From positions 55,569-119,568 of the forward strand of contig RDDZ01000052.1 of the NCBI GenBank assembly GCA_003852775.1: a stretch of 64,000 nucleotides of DNA, written 5' to 3'. The DNA is from Microbacteriaceae bacterium (GTDB lineage Bacteria > Actinomycetota > Actinomycetes > Actinomycetales > Microbacteriaceae). How positions within the stretch are numbered: position 1 is the stretch's first letter; each line of letters opens with the position of its first letter. The notes beneath the pieces are model-generated. The model was not told the DNA's origin and searched no databases. It saw nothing but the letters and a program-made list of their open reading frames with translations. Shown here piece after piece: positions 1 through 10,173 of this stretch. Both the position numbers and the translations under genes were made by a program.

Positions 1-1757
<1,757 letters not shown>

Positions 1758-1846
1758 TCGTTCCGGTGTCTCCGCCCGGTGGTGCGGTTGCTCCCGCCGG
1801 TGGGCCGCAGGTGCTGCAGGGGCGGCCCCGCCCGTAGGCTGACCGG

Positions 1847-2758
1847 GTGTTCGCGCGACCCGATCGCATCATCGTCCCGCAGTACGCCCCGCCCGCGGGC
1901 CTGAGCGTCATCGCGGCCGCCGAGCTGCTCGGCGACTCGAAGCGCGCCGTCGCGGCCGGGCTCGTCGACCTTGCCGTCCGCGGCTTCATCGGCGTGCGCA
2001 AGCTCGGTAGGCGCCGAGACGGCTTCGAGCTGCGCCTGCGCAGCGTGCCCTCTGACGAGGGCGGCGACGCCGTGCGCGACGACCGCGCCGTGCTCGAGGC
2101 CGTGTTCCCGCCGCTGCGCCCCGGCGCCGTGCAGGCGCTCGCGCCCTCGACCCGCCGCCGCATCGGTGAGCGGATGCGCGACGCCCACCGCGCATCCGTC
2201 GCACGTCTCATCGCCGCGGGCCTCGTGCGCGAGCGCAGCCGGCTCGAGAAGGCGGTCGTATTCTGGCGCAAGCAGCCGACCGTGCCGATGGAGCGCGCGC
2301 AGCCGCTCATCGACCACCTGTGGGGCGTGCACGACTACATCGCATGGGCGGAGGCCGACCGGCTCGCCTTCCACCAGTCGCCGTCCGGCGCCCGGGTGCG
2401 CGAGCTCGACGGGGTCGGGCTGCTGCACCTGCACGAGCGGCTGCTGCCGTACGCGGTGCTGTTCGGGCTCGAGAAGCAGTGGCGGCGCGAGCTCGACGTG
2501 CGCTACGAGGAGGCGCGCGCGAGCCTCGACGCGGCCGACCTCGCCGACGGCATCGAGGTCGCCCTGCACCTCGCGGCCGCGGCGGGCGACGTCGTCGGCA
2601 TCGCCGCCGACCTGCACGAGCTCGTCGCGGGCGCAGACGTGCCCGACCTCGCCGACGTGGGCGACCTCGGTGCGGCCGTCGACCTCGGCAGCGCCGCCGA
2701 GGGGCTCGGATCCTTCCTCGGCGGACTCGGCGACTTCCTGGGATCGTTGGACGTATGA
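1847..2758 (+). CDS. hypothetical protein, resembles the C-terminal part of DUF2207-type proteins, Gly-rich tail
   Basis: ORF from GTG 1847; coding-like composition; overlaps next start by ATGA. Confidence 0.5.
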   Translation: MFARPDRIIVPQYAPPAGLSVIAAAELLGDSKRAVAAGLVDLAVRGFIGVRKLGRRRDGFELRLRSVPSDEGGDAVRDDRAVLEAVFPPLRPGAVQALAPSTRRRIGERMRDAHRASVARLIAAGLVRERSRLEKAVVFWRKQPTVPMERAQPLIDHLWGVHDYIAWAEADRLAFHQSPSGARVRELDGVGLLHLHERLLPYAVLFGLEKQWRRELDVRYEEARASLDAADLADGIEVALHLAAAAGDVVGIAADLHELVAGADVPDLADVGDLGAAVDLGSAAEGLGSFLGGLGDFLGSLDV

Positions 2759-3570
2759 CCGCCACCCGTCTCTCCCTCGGCCTCGCGGGCAGCGCGGACC
2801 CGGAGGTCGTACGCGCGGCGGCGCGGGCCGCCGAGGACGCCGGATTCCACGCCCTGTGGCTCAACGACACCCCCGCGGGCGACGCGCTCACGGGCCTCGT
2901 CGAGGCGGCATCCGTCACCACGCGCCTGCGCCTCGCGACGGGCGTGATCCCGCTCGACCGGCGCCCCGCGGATGCCGTGGCCGCCGACGTCGACGGGCTC
3001 GGCCTCCCCCGCGAGCGGCTCGTGCTCGGCGTCGGCTCGGGGCACGCGAAGCCCCCGCTGCCGCTCGTGCGCGTGGGGCTCACCGAGCTGCGGGCGAGCC
3101 TGCCCGACGTACACCTTGTGCTCGGCGCGCTCGGTCCCGCGATGCGCCGCACGGCGGCCCGGCACGCCGACGGGCCGCTGCTCAGCTGGCTCACGCCCGC
3201 CGCCGCGTCCGCCGCCCGCGACGAGGCGCTCGCCGACGCCGAGGCCGCGGGCCGCCCGGCGCCCGACGTCGTGCTCTACACGCGCACCGTCGTGAGCGCC
3301 GACGCCGTGCCCGCACTCGAGGCCGAGTCCGCGCGTTACGCCGGCTACCCGAACTACGCCGCCCACTTCGCCCGCGTGGGTCACGGCGCTCTCGACTCCA
3401 CGATCCGCGGCACCGACCCGCAGGCGCTCGCCGACGGCATCCGCGCCTACGACGGCACCGTCGACGAGCTCGTCCTGCGGGCCATCACGGCCGAGGAGAC
3501 ACCGGACGCCGTGCGTGCCTTCGTGGAGGCCGTGGCGCGCATCCGTCCCGCGGAACGCGCCCGCGGATAG
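2755..3570 (+). CDS. LLM class (luciferase-like) flavin-dependent oxidoreductase
   Basis: ATG at 2755 overlapping upstream TGA; AARAAEDAGFHALWLND...TTRLRLATGVIPLDRR pattern. Confidence 0.75.
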   Translation: MTATRLSLGLAGSADPEVVRAAARAAEDAGFHALWLNDTPAGDALTGLVEAASVTTRLRLATGVIPLDRRPADAVAADVDGLGLPRERLVLGVGSGHAKPPLPLVRVGLTELRASLPDVHLVLGALGPAMRRTAARHADGPLLSWLTPAAASAARDEALADAEAAGRPAPDVVLYTRTVVSADAVPALEAESARYAGYPNYAAHFARVGHGALDSTIRGTDPQALADGIRAYDGTVDELVLRAITAEETPDAVRAFVEAVARIRPAERARG

Positions 3571-3579
3571 GGTGAGACC

Positions 3580-4095
3580 GTGAGCGAGCCCGCCTCCCCC
3601 TTCCTCGTGCGCCGGGCGCGCACGGCCGACGTCGAGGGCATGCTCGCTCTCATCGAGCCGTACGTCGAGCGCCGCATCCTGCTCGGCAAGGAGCGGGTGA
3701 CCCTCTTCGAGGACATCCGCGAGTTCCTCGTCGCCGAGACGCCCGAGGGTGAGCTCATCGGATGCGGCGCGCTGCACGTCATCTGGGAGGACCTCGGCGA
3801 GATCCGCACGATCGCGGTCGCCGACGCGTGGCTGCACCGCGGCGTCGGGCACGCGATCCTCGAGCGGCTCGAGCAGGACGCCCGGGAGCTCGGCCTCTCG
3901 CGCCTGTTCTGCCTCACCTTCGAGACGCAGTTCTTCGGCGGCCACGGCTTCGAGCCGATCGGCGAGCAGGTCGTCGACCCCGAGGTCTACGCCGAGCTCG
4001 TGCGCTCGCCCGACGACGGCGTCGCCGAGTTCCTCGACCTCGCGCGCGTGAAGCAGAACACGCTCGGCAACACCCGGATGCTCAAGCACCTCTGA
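3580..4095 (+). CDS. amino-acid N-acetyltransferase (GNAT; N-acetylglutamate synthase-like)
   Basis: VRRARTADVEGMLALIEPYVERRILLGKERVTLFEDIREFLVAE... and LEQDARELGLSRLFCLTFETQFFGGHGFEPI. Confidence 0.85.
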   Translation: MSEPASPFLVRRARTADVEGMLALIEPYVERRILLGKERVTLFEDIREFLVAETPEGELIGCGALHVIWEDLGEIRTIAVADAWLHRGVGHAILERLEQDARELGLSRLFCLTFETQFFGGHGFEPIGEQVVDPEVYAELVRSPDDGVAEFLDLARVKQNTLGNTRMLKHL

Positions 4096-4199
4096 CGCGC
4101 CCGTCACCGCCCGCCGCGCCGCCTCCGAATCGGCCGGGAGTCGACGCCATGCCGCGTGCGCGCCGCGGTTCCGGGCGGGTGCGGGCCTACCCTGGCGGC

Positions 4200-4817
4200 A
4201 TGTCGACCCAGCAGCCCGGGCGCCTGCCCGCGTCGGTGTACCGCCGTCGCCGGCTCGTCGTCGGCCTCGGGGCGCTCGCCGTCATCGTCGTCATCGTGCT
4301 GCTCATCGTGCGGCCGGGTGCGGCATCCGACGGGGAGCCGAAGGGCGGCGGCGACTCCGCGAGCAGCTCGACGCCGAGCGCTCCGGCGACCGACGAGCCC
4401 TCGGGCGACCCGCGCGCCGCGTGCGACCCGTCCGTCATCACGGTGACCCCGGTGACCGACAAGGACAGCTACGCGGCGGGCGAGATCCCGATGATCTCGA
4501 TGACGATCAAGAACTCGGGCGCCGTCCCGTGCACCTTCCCGGTCGGCACCGACGTCCAGTACTACGAGATCGTGAGCGGCCCCGACCCGATCTGGAACTC
4601 GCGCGACTGCCAGACGGACTCCGCGCCGATGGAGACCGTCCTCGAGCCGGGCGTCCCGCTCACGACGACGCCGTTCGGGTGGTCCCGCGTGCGCTCCGGC
4701 CCCGGCAACTGCGGCGACGACCGACCGCAGGTGACCGCGGGCGGCGCGACCTACCGCCTCTCGGTCTCGCTCGGCGAGGCGAAGTCGGCGAGCGACAAGC
4801 CGTTCCTCCTGTACTGA
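4200..4817 (+). CDS. hypothetical membrane-anchored protein with extracellular domain
   Basis: ATG 4200; N-terminal TM helix RLVVGLGALAVIVVIVLLIV followed by a Ser/Thr/Pro linker and a beta-rich domain. Confidence 0.6.
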   Translation: MSTQQPGRLPASVYRRRRLVVGLGALAVIVVIVLLIVRPGAASDGEPKGGGDSASSSTPSAPATDEPSGDPRAACDPSVITVTPVTDKDSYAAGEIPMISMTIKNSGAVPCTFPVGTDVQYYEIVSGPDPIWNSRDCQTDSAPMETVLEPGVPLTTTPFGWSRVRSGPGNCGDDRPQVTAGGATYRLSVSLGEAKSASDKPFLLY

Positions 4818-4897
4818 GTCGTCGCGCGCCGCGATCCGCGCAGCGGCAGCAGCTGAGGGTTCCTCTGCGGTAGCGTCGTCGCAGCACCAGGAGCCCG

Positions 4898-6709
4898 ATG
4901 TCCGACACCACCACCGTCGCCGCGGAACCGAGCGAGCAGCCCGCTGCCCAGACGCCTGTCTCGCCGCTGCGTCGCGCCCTCGTGTGGGCCACGACGATCG
5001 GCGTCGTCGCCGTCGGCACCCTCGGGCTCGCGGCCCCCGATCTCGTGCCCCCACCCGCGAAGGGCGGGCTCGCGGCGCGGTTCCTGCCCGCCGACGGCAG
5101 TGCGACCCTCTGGACGGACTCGGACGGCCACCGCTCCGTGCACGAGAACGCGCGCGACACCGGGCCGGGCCTCCTGCTCGAGCTCCCCGCCAACGCGGCC
5201 TACGGGGTCTTCGCGGAGCGCTCCTCGGCCGAGCTCGGCAGCATCGAGCTCTGGCGCGAGACGGTCGCCTACCTCGACGAGCCCGACAACTCGCCCGTCT
5301 CGACCGTCTACCTCGTCGACGACGCCGGCGTCTCGCTCCTCACGGCGACGGGCGGCAGCATCGGCTTCGCGTACTCGCCCGCCCTCGTCGTGCTCCCGGC
5401 GGACGCCGCTCCTGGCGTCGCATGGTCGGGCGAGGGTGCCGCGATGCCGGCGGGCCTGCTCGAGTACCGCAGCACGGGCGAGGTGACGGACGCGGGCGAC
5501 GGCTGCCTGCTCGCGAGCACCGACACCCGTTATCTCGACCCCGACACGGGCGCCGAGCTGCTCGCCGTGCAGGAGCAGGCGACGTGGTGCCCCGGCCGCG
5601 GCATCGTCCGCGACGTCGGCGTCGTCGACGGCGAGGAGGAGAGCTACGTGTCCTCGGAGCTGCCGGTGCCGGGCGGCTACGGGAGCGCCGTCGACACGCG
5701 CCCCGCGCGGTACACGTGGGAGGGCGCGGACCGCTGGCGCGCTCGCGACCTCGAGTTCGTCATCGCCGACCCCGGCTTCGGCGACTCCCCGCAGGGCAGC
5801 CCCTTCGACGGGCTCGCGGCGACGACCGCCGACGGCACCCTCGTGGCATCCGTCGGCAGCCGCCTCGCCTCGTACCGCGTCGACGGCGGCACGGCGCGGC
5901 GCGGATGGCTCGCCTCGCCCGGTGGCGACCTGCTCGCGCTCTCGGCGGTCGGCGAGGTGACGCTCGTGTCGACGGCCCAGCGGCGGCTCATCGCCTACGA
6001 CGGGGGCGGCGCGCGGCTGTGGTCGGTGTCGTTCCCGGACGTCGTGCTCGCCGCGCCCGCGCCCGCCCCCGACGGCGACATCGTCGCCGTGAGCCTCGAC
6101 GGCACCCTCCGGCGCATCGACCTCGCGACGGGCGAGACCGTCTGGTCGACGACGTTGCGCACGGATGTCGCGACGACCCCGGCGGTCGGCGCGGGGCTCG
6201 TCGTCGTGGTCGACCGCGGTGGCGCGGTGATGGCCCGCTCGCTCGGCGACGGCTCCGCGCGCTGGAGCACCGAGCTGTCGCGAGCGACGCGCGCCGCGGC
6301 GGGTGAGGGCGTCGTCGCCGTGCAGGGCGGCGACGCGGCGGTGTGGGTGCTCGACCCGCACGACGGCGCCCTGCTCTGGAAGGACCGGCACCGCGGCTCC
6401 GCGCGCGGCATCGTCGTGTCGGCGGGCGTCGTCGTCGCGCAGTCCGACGAGGGCGCCGCGGCGTGGGCGGTCGACGGCGGCGGTGAGCGGCTGTGGACGA
6501 GCGACGCGGGCGAGCAGCTCCTCGCGGGCGACGGCGTCTTCGTGCTCGGCGGCGCTTCGACCGTCGAGGTGCGCAGCCCCGCCGGCGAGCTCCTCGGCGA
6601 GGTCGAGCTCGGCGAGGCGCCTCTCGGCGTCACGCGCGTGATCGTGCCGACGCCTCACGGCATCCGGGTGGTCCACTCGAACACGACGGGTCTGGAGGTG
6701 CGCGGATGA
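4898..6709 (+). CDS. PQQ-binding-like beta-propeller repeat protein, membrane anchored
   Basis: Repeated LIAYDGGGARLWSVSF / LRRIDLATGETVWSTTLRT / VWVLDPHDGALLWKDRH blades; N-terminal TM helix. Confidence 0.75.
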   Translation: MSDTTTVAAEPSEQPAAQTPVSPLRRALVWATTIGVVAVGTLGLAAPDLVPPPAKGGLAARFLPADGSATLWTDSDGHRSVHENARDTGPGLLLELPANAAYGVFAERSSAELGSIELWRETVAYLDEPDNSPVSTVYLVDDAGVSLLTATGGSIGFAYSPALVVLPADAAPGVAWSGEGAAMPAGLLEYRSTGEVTDAGDGCLLASTDTRYLDPDTGAELLAVQEQATWCPGRGIVRDVGVVDGEEESYVSSELPVPGGYGSAVDTRPARYTWEGADRWRARDLEFVIADPGFGDSPQGSPFDGLAATTADGTLVASVGSRLASYRVDGGTARRGWLASPGGDLLALSAVGEVTLVSTAQRRLIAYDGGGARLWSVSFPDVVLAAPAPAPDGDIVAVSLDGTLRRIDLATGETVWSTTLRTDVATTPAVGAGLVVVVDRGGAVMARSLGDGSARWSTELSRATRAAAGEGVVAVQGGDAAVWVLDPHDGALLWKDRHRGSARGIVVSAGVVVAQSDEGAAAWAVDGGGERLWTSDAGEQLLAGDGVFVLGGASTVEVRSPAGELLGEVELGEAPLGVTRVIVPTPHGIRVVHSNTTGLEVRG

Positions 6710-8529
6710 CCGGGCGCCGCTCCCCCTGGCGGGTGGCGCGCCGCGCGGGCTACGAGTTCCTGCACCGTGTGGTGCTCGCGCCCGTGCACGAGGGGCGGCT
6801 GCGCGACGTGGACTGGCCGCTCGGACTGCGGCCGCTCGTCGTCGTCGGCATCGTGGGCTACGTCGCGGCGGGCCTGCTCGTGCTGCTCTCCGGTCCGCTG
6901 CGCGAGTGGATCCCGCTCAGCGCCCAGTCGGGCACCGTCCTGCTCACCCTGCCGCGCGCGCTCGTGTGGCTCGTGCTCGCGCTCACGGCCCTCTCCACGA
7001 CGCTCGCCGCGACCGGCGCGCTGCACATGCGGCCGTGGGTGCGCTGGGTGATGACGGTGTTCGTCATCTCGATCATGCTGTTCATGTCGGTGCCCGACCA
7101 GGAGGACATCCCGCTCTCGCGCATCGTCACGATCATCGGCTGCGTCGGGCTCATCGTGTTCGTCGCCGTGCGCGGCGGCCGCGGGTACCGCTGGTGGGAC
7201 TTCGTCGTGATCGCGGCTCTCGTGTGGGGGCCGCTCATCGTGACGGCTGCGGTGCTCACCTCGGTGAACCGGGTCGCCGGGTACGACTTCCTGCCCCTCA
7301 TGCTGAGCCTCACGCTCTCGACGCTCGGGCAGCTCGCGATGCCGGCCGCCCTCGCGTCGGGCGCGGCGGTCGCGAGCGTCACCGTGTCGTCGGCGCTGTG
7401 GGCCGCGAAGATCGTCCGCGGCGTCATCGGACCCGTCGCGGTGTTCGTCGTCCTGGGGCTCGTCGCGGTGTGGCGCGTCGTCGACGTGTCGCTCGTCGCG
7501 GGCGATCTCGTCGCCGACGGCGATAGCCTCCGCTCGCTCGGCACCGCTGCGCTGCTCATCGCGCTCATCGCGGGGGCGTGGGCGGCGCTCGCGCGCATCC
7601 GCCCGGGGCGGGGCGAGCCGGCCGCGCAGGTGATGGCGGACCGCATCGACGGCCTCGCGCTCGTGGTCGCGGCCTTCACGACGACGACGGTCGTCGCGAC
7701 ACCCGTGCTCGTGCTGGGTCAGGTGGCGCTCGGATACGGCGCCCCGGGGGAGGTCGCCGGGCTCCTCATCGCGGCGTCGGGCTGGATCACCTCGACCGTC
7801 GCGGTGTTCGCGGTGCGTCTCGTCGGCGCCGTCGTGGTGCTCGCGCTCGCCGTCGTGCAGGCGCGCCGGGGCCGCCGCACGACTCCCGAGCTCATGGCCG
7901 CGGTGGGGGTCGCGGGGCTCGTCATCTCCGCGTCGGTGCTCGTCGACGTGCCGCTCGTGTGGGATCAGGACGCCCTCGCGATCGTGGGCGCGGTGCTTGC
8001 GCTGGGGCTGCTCGTCGCCGCCATCGTGAGCCGGCGCCTGACGCCCGCCCGGGCGACGTCGGTGCTCATCGCGCTGCTCATGTCGGCGCTGTTCGCCTAC
8101 CGCGAGTTCGTGACCGACCCGATCGCGTACCTGCTCGGCTTCGCGGGCGGTGCCGTCGTGCTGTTCGGTTTCGTGTGGTCGTTCCTCACGGGCTACAAGG
8201 CCGCCAACGACGACTCGCCCGGCTACCCGCGGCCGTCGCGGGTGCAGCTCGTGCTCGCGAACGCCGTGTTCGGCATCACGGTGCTCGCGTTCCTCGCGCT
8301 CGCGCGCGACCCGGAGGCCACGGTGTCGCTCGGAGAGGTCGCCGAGTACGGAGGTCAGGCCTACGGTGACCCCCTCGTGGCGGCGGGCCTGCTGCTCGCC
8401 CTCTGGGTGGCGTTGCGCGGCCGAGAGCTCGACGAGCGGACCGAGGGCGGACCGCCTGCGACTCAGAACGCGGGCGCGTCCACGCGCTCGGCCCCGGTGG
8501 CCGAGAAGGCGAGCGACTCGGCGGTCTGA
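6706..8529 (+). CDS. polytopic membrane protein, translationally coupled to the propeller protein
   Basis: ATG 6706 overlapping upstream TGA; many hydrophobic helices; 3' end overlaps the radA 3' end. Confidence 0.65.
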   Translation: MTGRRSPWRVARRAGYEFLHRVVLAPVHEGRLRDVDWPLGLRPLVVVGIVGYVAAGLLVLLSGPLREWIPLSAQSGTVLLTLPRALVWLVLALTALSTTLAATGALHMRPWVRWVMTVFVISIMLFMSVPDQEDIPLSRIVTIIGCVGLIVFVAVRGGRGYRWWDFVVIAALVWGPLIVTAAVLTSVNRVAGYDFLPLMLSLTLSTLGQLAMPAALASGAAVASVTVSSALWAAKIVRGVIGPVAVFVVLGLVAVWRVVDVSLVAGDLVADGDSLRSLGTAALLIALIAGAWAALARIRPGRGEPAAQVMADRIDGLALVVAAFTTTTVVATPVLVLGQVALGYGAPGEVAGLLIAASGWITSTVAVFAVRLVGAVVVLALAVVQARRGRRTTPELMAAVGVAGLVISASVLVDVPLVWDQDALAIVGAVLALGLLVAAIVSRRLTPARATSVLIALLMSALFAYREFVTDPIAYLLGFAGGAVVLFGFVWSFLTGYKAANDDSPGYPRPSRVQLVLANAVFGITVLAFLALARDPEATVSLGEVAEYGGQAYGDPLVAAGLLLALWVALRGRELDERTEGGPPATQNAGASTRSAPVAEKASDSAV

Positions 8530-9812
8530 ATGGAGCCCGCCTTCTCGTCGATGATCGTGCGGTAGCCGAGGCGCGTGGCCTCGGCGGCGCGCTGGCGGCC
8601 GCCCGCGACGGCGCGCACCTCGCCCGCGAGGCTGATCTCGCCGATCGCGGCGAGCGTGCGGGGCAGCGGCTTGTCTTTCGCGGCGGAGGCGATCGCGAGC
8701 GCGATCGCGAGGTCGGAGCCCGGCTCGGAGAGACGGATGCCGCCCACCGTCGACACGTAGACCTCCTTGTCGGAGAGCTTGATGCGGCAGCGCTTCTCGA
8801 GCACCGCGAGCAGCATCGCGACGCGCGCCGCGTCGACCCCGCTCACGATGCGGCGCGGGTTGGGTGCGGTCGTGTCGACGACGAGCGCCTGCACCTCGAC
8901 GGGCAGCGCGCGGCGCCCCTCGAGCGTGACGGTGACGCACGTGCCGGGCACGGGCGTGTGGGTGCGGGAGAGGAACAGCCCCGACGGGTCGGGCACCTCG
9001 GCGATGCCGTCGCCCGCCATCTCGAAGCAGCCCGCCTCATCCGTGGGGCCGAAGCGGTTCTTGAGCGCGCGCACGAAGCGCAGCGCGGTCTGGCGGTCGC
9101 CGTCGAAGCTCAGCACGACGTCGACGAGGTGCTCCAGCACCCGGGGACCCGCGATCGTGCCGTCTTTCGTGACGTGGCCGACGAGCAGCAGCGGGATCGA
9201 CCGCTCCTTCGCGACGCGGATGAGCGTGCCCGCCACCTCGCGCACCTGCGCGGGCTGCCCGGGGGCGCCGTCGGAGAGGGAGGAGGCGATCGTTTGCACG
9301 GAGTCGACCACGAGCAGTCCGGGCTTCACCGCGTCGACGTGGCCGAGCACGGTCGCGAGGTCGGTCTCGGAGGCGAGGTACAGCTCGTCGTCGAGTGCAC
9401 CCGTGCGTTCGGCGCGCAGGCGCACCTGCCCCGCCGACTCCTCGCCCGACACGTAGAGCACGCGCGCGCCGCGGCGCGCCGCCCGCGCGGCGACCTCGAG
9501 GAGGAGCGTGGACTTGCCGACGCCCGGCTCGCCCGAGATGAGCGCGGCGGCGCCGGGCACGAGGCCGCCGCCGAGCACGCGGTCGAACTCGCCGATGCCC
9601 GTGGGGCGGTGAGTGGCGTCCGCGACGACGTGCTCGGTGATGGGGCGCGCCGCTCGGGCCTCGGGCGCGGATGCCGCCACGACCTTGCCGGTGGGGGCGC
9701 CGCGCTCGACGATCGAGCCCCACTGCTGGCACTCGGGGCAGCGGCCGAACCACTTGGCACCGGTCCAGCCGCACTCGGAGCAGGCGTAACCGGGAGCGGG
9801 GGGACGGGCCAT
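8463..9812 (-). CDS. radA: DNA repair protein RadA
   Basis: YACSECGWTGAKWFGRCPECQQW zinc finger; GEPGVGKSTLLLEVA; KNRFGPTDE. Confidence 0.95.
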   Translation of the reverse strand: MARPPAPGYACSECGWTGAKWFGRCPECQQWGSIVERGAPTGKVVAASAPEARAARPITEHVVADATHRPTGIGEFDRVLGGGLVPGAAALISGEPGVGKSTLLLEVAARAARRGARVLYVSGEESAGQVRLRAERTGALDDELYLASETDLATVLGHVDAVKPGLLVVDSVQTIASSLSDGAPGQPAQVREVAGTLIRVAKERSIPLLLVGHVTKDGTIAGPRVLEHLVDVVLSFDGDRQTALRFVRALKNRFGPTDEAGCFEMAGDGIAEVPDPSGLFLSRTHTPVPGTCVTVTLEGRRALPVEVQALVVDTTAPNPRRIVSGVDAARVAMLLAVLEKRCRIKLSDKEVYVSTVGGIRLSEPGSDLAIALAIASAAKDKPLPRTLAAIGEISLAGEVRAVAGGRQRAAEATRLGYRTIIDEKAGSIQTAESLAFSATGAERVDAPAF

Positions 9813-9895
9813 GCGGTCAGCCTAAGGCGGGTCGCCGACACCCGGTGCTGGCTTCGAGGGTTGCGAGATCTCTCGCGGCCGTTCGACTTCTTCGA

Positions 9896-9924
9896 GGAAC
9901 GTGACGCCCGTCGCGTCACGTTCC
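9896..9924. promoter_or_regulatory. perfect 12-bp inverted repeat GGAACGTGACGC-N5-GCGTCACGTTCC in the radA/surface-protein divergent region
   Basis: Arms 9896-9907 and 9913-9924 are exact reverse complements. Confidence 0.55.
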
Positions 9925-10173
9925 GACCCGTTCGGACTCCCATCGGGTGATGCGTCGTCGCCCACGGCACGCTCATCCTCGTCGCCGACCAGCGCGTCGC
10001 GATCCGGCGCATCGTGGTGCTGCTCGACGTCTGATCGGGGATGCGTCCGGAAAATCTCACCGAATCGCGTAATGAATCGCATGCACCCGCTATCCTTTCT
10101 CACGGCGTGTTTCCTCGGCGCGCCCACTACCCGACGCATCGACAGCGATGCGGCCCCTGGAGGAACCCGAAGC

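Noticed and set aside
6655-8940. Long antisense ORFs such as 761 aa on the minus strand here, and similar ones at 4751-6676, 10090-13737, 31570-35139 and 42238-45390
   Set aside because: Arg/His/Asp-rich low-complexity translations opposite clear genes; expected spurious open frames in DNA of this GC content.
9945-10034. Possible coding remnant GTLILVADQRVAIRRIVVLLDV* upstream of the surface protein gene
   Set aside because: Only about 22 plausible codons and no recognisable family; cannot distinguish from chance.
9901-10173. The surface protein ORF could begin at 9901 or 10081
   Set aside because: GGAGG followed by ATG 10174 and an immediate signal peptide make 10174 the better start; the upstream part lacks protein-like character.
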